Below the pieces are notes generated by a model that was not told the origin of the DNA, ran no database searches, and saw only the letters and a program-made list of their open reading frames with translations. DNA of 64,000 nucleotides from positions 3,791,395 through 3,855,394 of the forward strand of contig NZ_HE997181.1 in the NCBI RefSeq assembly GCF_000312425.1, in the 5' to 3' direction. The translations under genes and the position numbers were made by a program. Of the stretch, positions 1-9,462 are shown in pieces; the first letter of the stretch is position 1; the number at the start of each line of letters is the position of its first letter. The DNA comes from Reyranella massiliensis 521. GTDB taxonomy: Bacteria > Pseudomonadota > Alphaproteobacteria > Reyranellales > Reyranellaceae.

Positions 1-45
1 GGACAGCAGCGCTGCGGAGAGCAGCGCAAGAGGAATGCGTCGCAT
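1..45 (-). CDS. 5' end of an exported protein gene, cut by window edge
   Basis: Only the first 15 codons are inside the window. They read MRRIPLALLSAALLS, a positively charged start followed by a hydrophobic stretch, which is typical of the beginning of a Sec signal peptide. The ATG lies six bases downstream of the stop codon of the ETF-ubiquinone oxidoreductase gene on the same strand, so the two are probably co-transcribed. Function cannot be judged from so short a piece. Confidence 0.4.
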   Translation of the reverse strand, partial: MRRIPLALLSAALLS

Positions 46-50
46 GCGTC

Positions 51-1706
51 TCACATGTTGGGATAGTTAGGCCCGCCGCCCCCTTCGGGCACGGACCAGT
101 CGATGTTCTGTGCAGGATCCTTGATGTCGCACGTCTTGCAGTGAACGCAGTTCTGCGCGTTGATCTGAAAGCGCGGCTGGCCGTTGTCGGCCGTCACCAC
201 CTCGTAGACGCCCGCCGGGCAGTAGCGTTGCGCCGGCTCGGCGTAAAGCGGCAGGTTGACCGCAATCGGGATCGAGGGATCGCGCAGCTTCAGATGAACC
301 GGCTGGTCCTCCTCATGATTGGTGTTCGACAGGAACACCGAGGAGAGCTTGTCGAAGGAAAGTACGCCGTCGGGCTTGGGGTACTGGATCGGCTGGAATT
401 CGCTCGCCGGCCGGAGGCATTCGTGATCGGCCTTGTGATGGCGCAAGGTCCACGGCAAGCGGATACCGAGATCGTGCAGCCACATGTCCATGCCGCCATA
501 GAGCGTGCCGAGCGTCGTGCCCCATTTCAGGGCGGGCTTCACGTTGCGCACCTTGTCGAGATCCTTCCAGATCCACGACGCCTTGAGCTTCACCGGATAG
601 GCGATCAACTCGTCGCCGCCGGTCTTGCCACCCGCCAGCGCCTCGAAAGCCGCCTCGGCCGCCAGCATGCCGCTCTTCACGGCGTTATGGCTGCCCTTGA
701 TGCGCGGCACGTTGACGAAACCGGCGGAGCAGCCGATCAGCGCGCCGCCCGGGAAGGTGAGCTTGGGCACCGACTGTACGCCACCCTCGTTGATGGCGCG
801 CGAGCCGTAGACCAGTCGCTTGCCGCCCTTCAGGTACTTGGCGACATCGGGGTGCGTCTTGAAGCGCTGGAACTCGTCAAACGGTGAGAGGTAGGGGTTC
901 TCGTAGCTGAGATGAACTACGAGGCCGATGGCGACCAGATTGTCGCCGAAGTGATACATGAACGAGCCGCCCGAGCTGCCGGTCTCCGACAGCGGCCAGC
1001 CCTGCGAATGCACGACCAGGCCCTTGCGGAAGTTGGCGGGATCGACCTGCCAGAGTTCCTTGATGCCGATGCCGAACTTCTGCGGATCGACGCCGTCGCG
1101 CAGGTCGAACTTGGCCATCAGTTGCTTGGCCAGCGAACCGCGAACGCCCTCACCGATCAGCGTGTATTTCGCATGCAGTTCCATGCCCGGCGTGTAGCTG
1201 TCCTTGTGGGTGCCGTCCTTGGCGATGCCCATGTCGCCGGTGGCGACGCCCTTCACCGAACCGTCGTCGTTGTAGAGCACTTCGGCCGCGGCAAAGCCCG
1301 GATAGATTTCGACGCCCAGCGCCTCGGCCTGCTGGCCGAGCCAGCGGCAGACATCGCCCAGACTCACGATGTAGTTGCCGTGGTTGTTCATCAGCCGCGG
1401 CAGCAGGAAATTGGGGAAGCGGTAGGAACCGCTCTTGGTCAGGAACAGGAACTGGTCGTCGGTAACCTGCGTCTCGAGCGGCGCTCCCTTCTCTTTCCAG
1501 TCGGGAATGAGCTCGTTCAGACCGATCGGATCGACGACTGCGCCCGACAGGATGTGGGCGCCGATTTCCGAACCCTTCTCGATCAAGCAGACCGAGACTT
1601 CGTGGTTTCGCTCTGCCGCGAGCTGCTTCAAGCGGATCGCCGCCGACAGCCCGGCCGGACCGCCGCCCACGATCACAACGTCATATTCCATCGCCTCGCG
1701 CGTCAT
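51..1706 (-). CDS. Electron transfer flavoprotein-ubiquinone oxidoreductase
   Basis: This 551-residue protein passes electrons from reduced electron transfer flavoprotein to ubiquinone at the inner membrane, linking acyl-CoA and amino-acid dehydrogenases to respiration. The N-terminus has the FAD-binding dinucleotide motif [14 protein letters not shown]. The last 60 residues hold the 4Fe-4S ligands: a cysteine in YCPAGVYEV and the cluster [12 protein letters not shown]. Length fits the family. A start at the sixth codon (MEYDVV) is also possible. The neighbouring MetX-like gene diverges from it across about 120 bp. Identification is secure. Confidence 0.95.
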   Translation of the reverse strand: MTREAMEYDVVIVGGGPAGLSAAIRLKQLAAERNHEVSVCLIEKGSEIGAHILSGAVVDPIGLNELIPDWKEKGAPLETQVTDDQFLFLTKSGSYRFPNFLLPRLMNNHGNYIVSLGDVCRWLGQQAEALGVEIYPGFAAAEVLYNDDGSVKGVATGDMGIAKDGTHKDSYTPGMELHAKYTLIGEGVRGSLAKQLMAKFDLRDGVDPQKFGIGIKELWQVDPANFRKGLVVHSQGWPLSETGSSGGSFMYHFGDNLVAIGLVVHLSYENPYLSPFDEFQRFKTHPDVAKYLKGGKRLVYGSRAINEGGVQSVPKLTFPGGALIGCSAGFVNVPRIKGSHNAVKSGMLAAEAAFEALAGGKTGGDELIAYPVKLKASWIWKDLDKVRNVKPALKWGTTLGTLYGGMDMWLHDLGIRLPWTLRHHKADHECLRPASEFQPIQYPKPDGVLSFDKLSSVFLSNTNHEEDQPVHLKLRDPSIPIAVNLPLYAEPAQRYCPAGVYEVVTADNGQPRFQINAQNCVHCKTCDIKDPAQNIDWSVPEGGGGPNYPNM

Positions 1707-1824
1707 ACCTGTCTCGCTCTGCAGTGCCTTTTCCTGATGGACGCGCGCCTGTCGGGCGGCAATCCTTCGATTCTAGATAGCCTGTCGGGGGCAGGATCGC
1801 CACCCGCTGAGAGGGGGAATTCCC

Positions 1825-2892
1825 GTGGCAGAGTTGACCGATATCGAGAGCAAGATCTTCTCTGCACGCGATTATCGCCTCGAAAGTGGCCAGACTTTGC
1901 CCACTCTGGAGCTTGCCTACGAAACGTACGGAACGCTCTCGCCGGCCAAGGACAACGCCATTCTGGTCGTGCATGGCTACACCTCGAGTCATCACGCAGC
2001 AGGCAAAAATGCCCCTGGTAAGCAGGGGCGTGGCGTTCCCGAGGGTTCGGTCGGCTGGTTCGACGGCCTGATCGGCCCCGGCAAGGCGGTCGACACCGAC
2101 TGCTATTTCGTCGTCTCCGTGAATGCGCTGGGCTCGGCACATGGCAGCACAGGGCCGAACTGCACGGACCCGCGCACCGGCAAACCCTACGGCCCGACCT
2201 TTCCCGAGATCACCATGCGGGACATCGTCGGCAGCCAGAAGCTCCTGATCGATTCGCTCGGGCTGAAGAGCCTGGTGGCGGTGATCGGGCCGTCCATGGG
2301 CGGCTTCCAGTCGTTCCAGTGGGCCGCCTCCTACCCCGGTTTCATGAAGGCGATCGTGCCTTCGGTGACAGCGCCGCGCTCGCCAGGCGGGCTGGACCGG
2401 CTGGAAAGCCTGCAGAAACGGCTGGCCTCGGACCCTAACTGGAATGGCGGCTGGTATTACGAGAATGGCGGCATCGCCCGCACCCTCGAAGAGATTCGCT
2501 TCGAGACGCTGATGAACTACGGCCAGAACGAGATCCTGGCCGAGACCATGCCCGATCCCAAGGCGCGCGAGGCGGCGATCCGTGCCAACGCGCAGGCATG
2601 GTCCCAAATCTACGACGGCCATTCGATGATCGCGCTGCGCCGGGCCATCGGCACCATCGACATCACCGGCGACTATGCCAAGCTCAAGGGCACCAAGGTG
2701 CTCTATGTGCAGTCTCCGACCGACAAGCTGTTCGACATCGCGCTGTCGCCCGCTTATGTCAGCGACATGCGCAAGGCCGGAGTCGACGTCACCTATGTGG
2801 AGCTGCCGTCCAACAAGGGCCATATGGCGAGCCATGCCGATGCCGCCCTGTGGGCGCCGATTCTCGGCGCCTTCCTGAAGCGCCTGCCCTGA
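1825..2892 (+). CDS. MetX-like alpha/beta hydrolase (homoserine O-acetyltransferase family fold)
   Basis: The protein has 355 residues and an alpha/beta-hydrolase fold of the homoserine acetyltransferase type. The nucleophile elbow is GPSMGG, the likely catalytic Asp is in SPTDKLFD, and the likely His is in GHMASHAD near the C-terminus. The GTG start is supported by a purine-rich GAGGGGG about eight bases upstream. True MetX enzymes are usually longer and sit near methionine genes. Here the next gene encodes a DNA glycosylase, so acyltransferase or plain hydrolase activity cannot be told apart. Similar paralogues are often left as alpha/beta fold hydrolases. Confidence 0.75.
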   Translation: MAELTDIESKIFSARDYRLESGQTLPTLELAYETYGTLSPAKDNAILVVHGYTSSHHAAGKNAPGKQGRGVPEGSVGWFDGLIGPGKAVDTDCYFVVSVNALGSAHGSTGPNCTDPRTGKPYGPTFPEITMRDIVGSQKLLIDSLGLKSLVAVIGPSMGGFQSFQWAASYPGFMKAIVPSVTAPRSPGGLDRLESLQKRLASDPNWNGGWYYENGGIARTLEEIRFETLMNYGQNEILAETMPDPKAREAAIRANAQAWSQIYDGHSMIALRRAIGTIDITGDYAKLKGTKVLYVQSPTDKLFDIALSPAYVSDMRKAGVDVTYVELPSNKGHMASHADAALWAPILGAFLKRLP

Positions 2893-2903
2893 GGCCCCAC
2901 ATC

Positions 2904-3749
2904 GTGACCGAGCTGTCCCTGGCACCTGATGCGGCGGCAGCCCTGCTCCGCTGGTACGTCGATCAGGGTCTCGACGAGGCAATCGGCGAAGAGGCAATCG
3001 ACCGCTTCGCCTTGCCGCCACCGGCTGCCTCCGTGGCTCCCTTGGCTGCACCGGCTGCAATGCCATCGGCGCCGACACCGATCCGCCCCGCTGCGCCACT
3101 GCCTCAACGCGCGCCGATCCCCCTCGAATCGCCGCAGCTCGTCGAGGATGCCCGCGAGGTTGCCCGAAAGGCCACCAGCGTCGCCGAACTCGAAGCAGCG
3201 GTGCGCGCCTTCGAAGGCTGCGCGCTGAAGCGTACGGCCAAGAACACGGTATTTGCCGACGGTGTCGTCGGCGCGCCGGTGATGATCGTGGGCGAAGCGC
3301 CGGGGGCCGACGAGGACCGGCTGGGCAAGCCGTTCGTCGGCGTGAGCGGCCAGCTCATGGACCGCATGTTCGACGCCATCGGCATGAGCCGCGAGCGCGA
3401 CCTCTACATCACCAACATTCTCTTCTGGCGCCCGCCCGGCAATCGCACGCCGACCCTGGCGGAACAGGCGATCTGTCTCGCCTTCACGCGACGTCACATC
3501 GAACTCGCCAAGCCGAAGCTGGTGGTGCTGGCGGGCGGCACGGCCGTGAAGGCGGTGCTCGACACGACCGAGGGCATCACGCGTCTGCGCGGCAAGTGGG
3601 CAACCCTGCGCCTCGACGACGGCACCGAAGTGCCGGCGCTGCCGACCTTCCATCCGGCCTATCTGCTGCGCACCCCGGCCAGCAAACGGCAAAGCTGGTG
3701 GGATCTCCTGTCGATAGACAAGAAATTGAGAGAGCTGGGCGCGAGATAG
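2904..3749 (+). CDS. Uracil-DNA glycosylase, family 4/5 type
   Basis: The 281-residue protein removes uracil from DNA to start base-excision repair. It has the family motif GEAPGADED (about residues 130-138) followed by GKPFVG, and the C-terminal HPAYLLR motif. The first ~80 residues are proline- and alanine-rich, a variable extension seen in alphaproteobacterial members. Only one cysteine (EGCALK) is evident where family 4 enzymes carry iron-sulfur ligands, so the cluster may be incomplete. The GTG start lies 11 bases after the preceding gene, and the stop is three bases from the convergent TctC gene. Confidence 0.85.
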   Translation: MTELSLAPDAAAALLRWYVDQGLDEAIGEEAIDRFALPPPAASVAPLAAPAAMPSAPTPIRPAAPLPQRAPIPLESPQLVEDAREVARKATSVAELEAAVRAFEGCALKRTAKNTVFADGVVGAPVMIVGEAPGADEDRLGKPFVGVSGQLMDRMFDAIGMSRERDLYITNILFWRPPGNRTPTLAEQAICLAFTRRHIELAKPKLVVLAGGTAVKAVLDTTEGITRLRGKWATLRLDDGTEVPALPTFHPAYLLRTPASKRQSWWDLLSIDKKLRELGAR

Positions 3750-3752
3750 GCG

Positions 3753-4745
3753 CTAACTCGGCTTCTTCACCTGCACGCCGCTGTCGCGGATCAGTTTGCC
3801 CCACCGCTCGTACTCGGCGCGGATGAACGCTGCGAATTCGTCCGACGTGCTGCCCACGGTCGTGGCGGCCAGCGGCGCAAGTTGCTGTTTGACCTCCGGC
3901 ATGCGCGCGATCGCCGCGACGTCGCCGCTGAGCTTGGCGGCGATGGCGGGAGGCAGCTTGGCTGGGCCCAATACGCCATACCAGGCCGACGCCTCGTAGC
4001 CTTTCACGCCGGCTTCGGCGACCGTCGGCACGTCCGGCAGCCCCTCGAACCGTGTCGCCGTGGTGACGCCGATCGCTCGCAATGCGCCACTGCGCACGTG
4101 AGGCAGGAAGGAACTCGCATCGCCCAGGGAGATGTTCACGCGATTCTGCAGGATGTCGGGGATCATCGGCGCGACGCCGGCATAGGCCACATGCTCGAAG
4201 CGCACCTTGGCCAGATTCTCAAACAGCAACGCCGCGAGATGCGGCGACGAGCCGATGCCCGCAGTCCCGCAGTTGAGGCGGCCGGGGTTCTTCTGCGCAT
4301 AGGCGATCAGCTCGGCAATCGAATGGATTGGCTGGCTGGGATGGACGACGACCAGCATCGCGACCGTCGCGAAAAGGCTGATCGGCGTGAAGTCGTTCAG
4401 CGTGTCGTAGGGCATGTTGGGCAGGAGATGCGCGTTGGTGGCGCTCGTGCCGACCGTGCCCAGCAGCAGCGTGTGGCCGTCGGGTGCGGCCTGAGCGGCC
4501 GCGGCGGCGCCGATGGAACCGGACGCCCCGGTCTTGTTTTCGACGACAACGGGCTTGCCCCAGCGCTCGCCCAGCCGTTGGGCGACAATGCGCGCACAGG
4601 TGTCCGTCGCGCCGCCGGGCGCAAACGGTGCGATCACCTTGATCTGTTTGGTCGGATAGTCCGGCGTTGCGAATGTCGAACGCCCACCAGCCAGAACGGC
4701 GGCAGCCGCCGTCAGGCCCCCTATGAGCCCACGTCTCGTCGTCAT
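3753..4745 (-). CDS. Bug/TctC family periplasmic solute-binding protein
   Basis: This 330-residue protein begins with a twin-arginine-like signal (MTTRRGLIGGL, cleavage near FATPDYP). The Bug-family signature follows: YPTKQIKVIAPFAPGGATD and later GTAGIGSSPHL. Bug proteins bind small carboxylates for tripartite tricarboxylate transporters. No TctA or TctB membrane genes lie nearby, so it is an orphan binding protein, a common situation in this kind of genome. It lies directly downstream of a TauD-type dioxygenase gene and is probably in the same GntR-controlled unit. The ligand is unknown. Confidence 0.9.
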   Translation of the reverse strand: MTTRRGLIGGLTAAAAVLAGGRSTFATPDYPTKQIKVIAPFAPGGATDTCARIVAQRLGERWGKPVVVENKTGASGSIGAAAAAQAAPDGHTLLLGTVGTSATNAHLLPNMPYDTLNDFTPISLFATVAMLVVVHPSQPIHSIAELIAYAQKNPGRLNCGTAGIGSSPHLAALLFENLAKVRFEHVAYAGVAPMIPDILQNRVNISLGDASSFLPHVRSGALRAIGVTTATRFEGLPDVPTVAEAGVKGYEASAWYGVLGPAKLPPAIAAKLSGDVAAIARMPEVKQQLAPLAATTVGSTSDEFAAFIRAEYERWGKLIRDSGVQVKKPS

Positions 4746-4770
4746 GTGATTCCTCCGGTTTATTGGTTTT

Positions 4771-5688
4771 TCAGGCGACCGCAGCCAGCATCTGCATCAA
4801 CGCCTCGCGGTCGTCGGTGCGCGTCGCGGCAGGCTCCAGGACACGGCCAGTCGTCTCGCCCTGGAGCGAGCAGCGCAGCATCAGGCGCGGCTGACGCTGA
4901 TCGAAATCGGGCAACGCGATGTGCTGCGTGCACCGATTGTCCCACATCACCAGATCGTTGACGGTCCAGCGGTGGCGATACGTGAACTCCGGGGACTCGG
5001 CGTGTTCGTTCAGGAAGCGGAGGAGCGCCGCACTCTCTCCATCCGACAGGCCGATGATGCCGCGGATGCGCTGCCCGACCAGCAACGACTTGCGCCCGGT
5101 CTCCGGGTGCGTCTGCACGATCCTGTGCGCCACCGGCGGATTGCGGCGCTTCAGCTCTGCGACCTTCTCCGGATCGCGCTGCTCCAGTCCCTTGACCAGC
5201 GAGGCGTCGTGGATCGCCTCCATGTCGTCGATGAAAGCCCGCATACGGGCGCTCAGCGTCTCGTAGGCGAGGTACATGTTGGCGAACATCGTATCGCCAC
5301 CGACCGGCGGCCTTTCCCGGCAGAGCAGGAGCGCGCCCTTGGCGGGCCGCGGCGTGAAGGTCAGGTCGGTGTGCCAGTTGCGGCCGGTGTTGCGGGTATC
5401 CGAAGGTTTGCCGTCGACGAGCTTGTTGGTGATCATCAGGATCTCGCGATGATCCGGGTGCGTGTAGCGCGGCTGGAACTCGTGCTTGTCGAGCTCGCCG
5501 AAGCACCGTGAGAAGGCGATCTGCTCCGTCGTCGAAAGATCCTGGCCGGGAAACACCAGCACCAGGTGACGCAGCCACGCCTCGTTGATGGCGTCCTTCA
5601 AGGCCGGCTCGATCGGCCGGCGCAGCTCCACGCCTGTGACTTCAGCCCCCAGCGCGTACCCGATCGGCTTCACCTGAAGCGTGCTCAT
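4771..5688 (-). CDS. TauD/TfdA family Fe(II)/2-oxoglutarate dioxygenase
   Basis: The 305-residue enzyme belongs to the taurine/2,4-D dioxygenase family, which couples 2-oxoglutarate decarboxylation to substrate hydroxylation. The iron-binding HxD is in NWHTDLTF, the distal histidine is in TQHIALPDF, and the 2-oxoglutarate-binding arginine is in the PRLMLR segment. The order matches the family. It is divergent from a GntR regulator, with a perfect palindrome between them, and upstream of an orphan TctC protein. The trio may take up and open a small organic acid, sulfonate or phenoxyacid. The substrate is not readable from sequence. Confidence 0.9.
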   Translation of the reverse strand: MSTLQVKPIGYALGAEVTGVELRRPIEPALKDAINEAWLRHLVLVFPGQDLSTTEQIAFSRCFGELDKHEFQPRYTHPDHREILMITNKLVDGKPSDTRNTGRNWHTDLTFTPRPAKGALLLCRERPPVGGDTMFANMYLAYETLSARMRAFIDDMEAIHDASLVKGLEQRDPEKVAELKRRNPPVAHRIVQTHPETGRKSLLVGQRIRGIIGLSDGESAALLRFLNEHAESPEFTYRHRWTVNDLVMWDNRCTQHIALPDFDQRQPRLMLRCSLQGETTGRVLEPAATRTDDREALMQMLAAVA

Positions 5689-5728
5689 GCGTTACCTCCT
5701 CGCGTTGTCACACTATTGCCGACTGTCG

Positions 5729-5741
5729 ATTGTCTGACAAT
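5729..5741. promoter_or_regulatory. Perfect palindromic operator for the divergent GntR regulator
   Basis: The 13-bp sequence ATTGTCTGACAAT is an exact palindrome around its central T. It lies in the short intergenic region between the dioxygenase gene and the GntR gene. FCD-type GntR proteins commonly bind short palindromes of the TTGTNNNACAA class, so this is the probable site of autoregulation and control of the dioxygenase/TctC unit. The assignment is inference from position and symmetry. Confidence 0.65.
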
Positions 5742-5774
5742 AATCAATTTGACGAATTGTGATAGGGTCACGCC

Positions 5775-6476
5775 GTGTCCCCTACCGCTCCCCAAGCGCC
5801 GATTCCCCTCGGCAAAGCTGTCAAATCCCTTCCCGAACTTCTGGCCGAGAAGATTCTCGAGGACATCATGTCCGGCCGCCTGCCTGCGGGTGAGCGGCTG
5901 AAGGAGATCGCGCTGGCGGAAGAGCACGCCGTCAGCCGAGCCACCGTCCGCGAGGCGCTGATCGCGCTGGCCAAGCTCGGCTATGTCGAGCAGGTCCCGC
6001 GCTTCGGCGCGCGCGTGGCCCCCTTCGCAAAGGACGACGTCTTCCATCTTTTCGAGATCCGGGCCGCCCTGCTGGCGATCGCCGCGCGCAACTGCGCGCT
6101 CGATCCCGCGGCGCCCCGCGAGAAGCTCGCGGAACTCACCGGCGAGATGGAGCGGCTTGCCGCCGATCCCGACACGCCCGCGCAGACTTTCTCGGAGCGT
6201 TCCGTCGCCGCCCAAACGCTGTTGATCAATGCCAGCGGCAACGGCCGGCTGCCGGCGCTGTACGATCATCTCTCCGACATCAGCAGCTGGCGCATGATCC
6301 GAGGACGCGCCACGAGCTTTCTCAAAGCCGAACGCCGCCGCGAAGCCGCCAACGATTGGCGGATCATCGAACGCGCGATCAGGTCTGGCGATGCGAGCGC
6401 GGCCGAAGCTGGCGCGCGGCTTCTGTTCGCACACTCCTCCGCCGCCGTCCGCGCCGAGCTTCAGGGCGCGGAGTGA
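5775..6476 (+). CDS. GntR family transcriptional regulator with FCD domain
   Basis: The protein has 233 residues. Residues ~15-80 form the winged helix: PELLAEKILEDIMSGRLPAG, then SRATVREALIALAKLGYVE. The remainder is the all-helical FCD effector-binding domain (HLFEIRAALLAIAARN and following). The start chosen is a GTG. It is divergent from the TauD-type dioxygenase gene, and a perfect palindrome lies between them. It most likely represses the dioxygenase and TctC genes until their substrate binds the FCD domain. Confidence 0.9.
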   Translation: MSPTAPQAPIPLGKAVKSLPELLAEKILEDIMSGRLPAGERLKEIALAEEHAVSRATVREALIALAKLGYVEQVPRFGARVAPFAKDDVFHLFEIRAALLAIAARNCALDPAAPREKLAELTGEMERLAADPDTPAQTFSERSVAAQTLLINASGNGRLPALYDHLSDISSWRMIRGRATSFLKAERRREAANDWRIIERAIRSGDASAAEAGARLLFAHSSAAVRAELQGAE

Positions 6477-6501
6477 AGCGTCGAGGAGCTTCGGCTTCTC
6501 G

Positions 6502-6930
6502 CTACTTCGTCAGCGTCTTCTTCAGGAAGAATTTCTGGTGGCCGGGCGGGAAGTCGTCGAGCGTGGCGAAGAGTTCGTAGCCACGCCTCTCGTAGAACGG
6601 CCTGGCCTGAAAGGAGTGCGTGTCGAGATACGCGGAATGGCAGTTGCGATGGCGGGCGTAATCCTCGGCGGCATCCATCAAACGCGTCGCATGGCCCTTG
6701 CCGCGCAGCGCCTCGTCGACCCAAAGGATGGAGACAAACAACCAGTCGGCCCAGATGTAGCCCAGCAGGCCGCCGAGGGTTTCGTTCCTCTCGCCCTTCA
6801 GGAAGATGTAGCAGGGATAGTAGTCGGATTTGCCCGTCCGGCTCGAATTGAACATCGAGAGACGGTCGCGCACATAAGTGGCTGCGCGCTCATTGTCGGG
6901 ATCGAAGACGAGATCGATCTTCTCGTCCAT
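6502..6930 (-). CDS. GNAT family N-acetyltransferase
   Basis: The 142-residue protein shows the GNAT core: a central strand ending in SILWVDEALRGKGHATRLMD, in which RGKGHA is the acetyl-CoA pyrophosphate-binding loop (R/Q-x-x-G-x-A). The C-terminal strand carries ARPFYERRGYELF. The start MDEKIDLVF was preferred because upstream in-frame sequence overlaps the next gene. It lies 10 bases downstream of the ketopantoate reductase-like gene and is probably in the same transcript. The acceptor substrate is unknown. Confidence 0.85.
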   Translation of the reverse strand: MDEKIDLVFDPDNERAATYVRDRLSMFNSSRTGKSDYYPCYIFLKGERNETLGGLLGYIWADWLFVSILWVDEALRGKGHATRLMDAAEDYARHRNCHSAYLDTHSFQARPFYERRGYELFATLDDFPPGHQKFFLKKTLTK

Positions 6931-6940
6931 GTCGGCCCTC

Positions 6941-7909
6941 TCAGCGCATTGCGGCGCGCTGGCGCACCAGCGCGAGGACGGTTCGGCCGATCGGCATGTC
7001 GACGCCGACCCATTCGGCCATCTCCACCACGGCGCCCAACAGCGCTTCGATTTCGAGCGGGCGGCCGCGTTCGAGATCCTGCAGCATCGACGTCTTGTGG
7101 GCGCCGACCTCGGCACCGCCCGCGATGCGCTTGTCGACGCCGATGGCGAACTTCACGCCGAGCTTCTCGGCCACCTGCTGGCCCTCGACCATGAGTGCGC
7201 GGCAGACGGCATGCGTGCCGGGCTCGGAGATCAGCCGGTCGAGCGTCGCCGTGGTGAGCGCACTCAGCGGATTGAACGCCATGTTGCCCCAGAGCTTGAC
7301 CCAGAGCTCGTCGCGGATGCGCGGCCGCACCGGCGCCTTGAGGCCCGCCTTGATCATCAGCTCGGACAACTTGGTCGCGCGCTCACTGCGGCTGCCGTCG
7401 GGCTCGCCGAGGGAGAAACGATCGCCGTAGGTATGTTCGATGACGCCCGGCTCGACCACGTCGGCCGCCGGATAGACGATGCTGCCCAGCACCTGCGGGG
7501 GCGGCAGCCCGGCGGTGAGCTTGCCTTCGGGATCGACCGACTCGATGCGCCGGCCGTCGAACTCACCGCCAAGCTTGTAGGTGTACCACCAGGGCACGCC
7601 GTTGATGGCTGCCACGATGGTCGTGTTCGGCCCGATCAACGGCTCGAGCTGCGCCATCGCCGGCAACAGCGAATGTGCCTTGAGCGTCAGCACCAGATAG
7701 TCCTGTGGGCCGATCTCCTTGGGATCGGCCGCCACGCGCGGCCGCGTGACGGACTTCTGCCCCTCGCTCAGCAGGGTCAGGCCCTTGGTCCGCAGGGCAT
7801 CGCCATGCGGACCTCGTGCCACGACTGTGACCGGCGTGCCGGCCATCTCGAGTTTGGCGGCCATGAAGCCGCCGATGGCGCCGGCGCCGAAAACGCAGAT
7901 CGAGGTCAC
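6941..7909 (-). CDS. 2-dehydropantoate 2-reductase-like NADP-dependent oxidoreductase
   Basis: This protein has 322 residues from a GTG start with a GGAG Shine-Dalgarno five bases away. The N-terminal Rossmann motif is ICVFGAGAIGGFMAAKL. The C-terminal ApbA domain contains the family helix with ELWVKLWGNMAFNPLSALT, including the conserved lysine and asparagine. Members either make pantoate for coenzyme A or reduce other 2-keto acids. It sits between an acyl-CoA ligase gene and a GNAT gene rather than with panB or panC, so the pantothenate role is not assured. Confidence 0.8.
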   Translation of the reverse strand: MTSICVFGAGAIGGFMAAKLEMAGTPVTVVARGPHGDALRTKGLTLLSEGQKSVTRPRVAADPKEIGPQDYLVLTLKAHSLLPAMAQLEPLIGPNTTIVAAINGVPWWYTYKLGGEFDGRRIESVDPEGKLTAGLPPPQVLGSIVYPAADVVEPGVIEHTYGDRFSLGEPDGSRSERATKLSELMIKAGLKAPVRPRIRDELWVKLWGNMAFNPLSALTTATLDRLISEPGTHAVCRALMVEGQQVAEKLGVKFAIGVDKRIAGGAEVGAHKTSMLQDLERGRPLEIEALLGAVVEMAEWVGVDMPIGRTVLALVRQRAAMR

Positions 7910-7919
7910 GGCTTCTCCA

Positions 7920-9452
7920 TCAGGCCGTCGCTTCACCGAGGCCGAGCTTGGCGGCAAGGCCTATACGCTGCAGCTTGCCGGTCGCGCCCTTCGGGATCTC
8001 GGTCACGAACACGACCTTGCGCGGCACCTTGAAGTCGGCGACGTGCTTGGCCACGAAATCACGCAACTCGCGCTCCGTGCATTCAGTGCCGCCGCGCAGG
8101 ACGACGACAGCGCCCACCTCTTCTCCCAGCTTGGGATGCGGGATGGCGAAGGTCACGCACTGCTCGACCGCCGGGTGATCCATCAGGATGACGTCGATCT
8201 CGATCGGGCTGATCTTCTCGCCACCACGGTTGATGATCTCCTTCAGGCGGCCGGTCAGGAACAAGTAGCCGTCCTCGTCGAAGCGGCCCTGATCGCCGGT
8301 GCGGAACCAGCCGTTGGCAAAGGCCTTGAGGTTGGCGTCCGGGTTGTTGTCGTAGCCCGCCGTCACGTTCGGCCCCTGGATCACGACCTCGCCGATCGTG
8401 CCCTGCGGCAGCATGTTGCCGGCATCGTCCATGATGGCGATCTTCGGGCCGGCCGGCAGGCCGACCGCGCCCGGCTTGCGCTTGCCGGGTGGCAGCGCAT
8501 TCGACGCCATCTGATGGCTGGCTTCGGTCATGCCGTAGGCCTCGATCACCGGACAGTCGAAGGCGGCTTCGAGTTCGGCCATGACCTGCGGCGGCAGAGA
8601 GGCCGACGAGGAGCGGATGAAGCGCAGCTTGGCGGCCTTGGCCGCGTTCACATGGCTGCGCAGGCGGCCGAGGATTGCCTGATGCATGGTCGGCACGGCC
8701 GTGTACCAGGTGGGCTTCACTTCCTCGAGCCAGGCGAAGAAGCGCAGCGCGTTGAAGCCCGGCGTACACGACACCGAAGCGCCCGCGCCCAGCGACGAAA
8801 GCGTCGCCGCGATCAGACCGTGAATATGGAACAGCGGCATGATGTTGAGGCAGCGATCGGCCGGCGTGAGCGCCAGCGACTTGCCGATATGACGCGCCGA
8901 CGCCGCGAGGTTCGCCGTCGACAGCGGCACGATCTTGGGTCGGGCCGTCGTGCCCGACGTATGCAGCACCAGGGCGATCTCCTCGCCTACCGACGTGCCG
9001 GGCTTGGCCGCCTTGGCAGGCCTCAGCGCCGAGACGTCGAGCGTGAAGGTACCCGCGGGCGCGTCGGCTGTCGGCACCAGTTCTACGATCGGCACACCGA
9101 CCTTGCCGGCGACCGCACGCACGGGGCTGTCCATGCCCTGCTGCACGATCACGGCCTTGGGCTTGAGATCTTCGAGGTAGAACTCGAACTCGTCAGCGCG
9201 ATAGGCGGGATTGAGCGGCGCAGACGTCGTGCCCGAAGCGACGGCGATGAACGACGAGGCCATCTCCGGGCCGTTCGGGACGACCATGGCGACGCGATCG
9301 CCGCGGCCGATGCCGACACCGTTCAACGCGGCGAGCGTGTCGTCGGTGAGCTTCTTGAGACCGGCATAGCTGAGCCAGGGGCGTCCCGGGGCTCCGATCG
9401 CCGGCGCGTCCGCCTTGCCGGCCGACGTGACGTCGTAAACGTTGTTAACCAT
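7920..9452 (-). CDS. Acyl-CoA synthetase, Pcs60/AAE3 (oxalyl-CoA synthetase)-like
   Basis: This 510-residue AMP-forming ligase activates a carboxylic acid to its CoA thioester. It shows the P-loop HTSGTTARPK, the adenylate motif YGMTEASHQ, the RTGDQGRFDEDGYLFLTGR hinge region and the catalytic lysine in GATGKLQR. The segment NPAYRADEFEFYLEDLKPKA resembles the yeast Pcs60/plant AAE3 group, whose known substrate is oxalate. It lies 11 bases from the malate synthase gene in the same direction, which fits C2-acid metabolism. The oxalate assignment is inference, while ligase function is secure. Confidence 0.85.
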   Translation of the reverse strand: MVNNVYDVTSAGKADAPAIGAPGRPWLSYAGLKKLTDDTLAALNGVGIGRGDRVAMVVPNGPEMASSFIAVASGTTSAPLNPAYRADEFEFYLEDLKPKAVIVQQGMDSPVRAVAGKVGVPIVELVPTADAPAGTFTLDVSALRPAKAAKPGTSVGEEIALVLHTSGTTARPKIVPLSTANLAASARHIGKSLALTPADRCLNIMPLFHIHGLIAATLSSLGAGASVSCTPGFNALRFFAWLEEVKPTWYTAVPTMHQAILGRLRSHVNAAKAAKLRFIRSSSASLPPQVMAELEAAFDCPVIEAYGMTEASHQMASNALPPGKRKPGAVGLPAGPKIAIMDDAGNMLPQGTIGEVVIQGPNVTAGYDNNPDANLKAFANGWFRTGDQGRFDEDGYLFLTGRLKEIINRGGEKISPIEIDVILMDHPAVEQCVTFAIPHPKLGEEVGAVVVLRGGTECTERELRDFVAKHVADFKVPRKVVFVTEIPKGATGKLQRIGLAAKLGLGEATA

Positions 9453-9462
9453 TGTCCGTCCC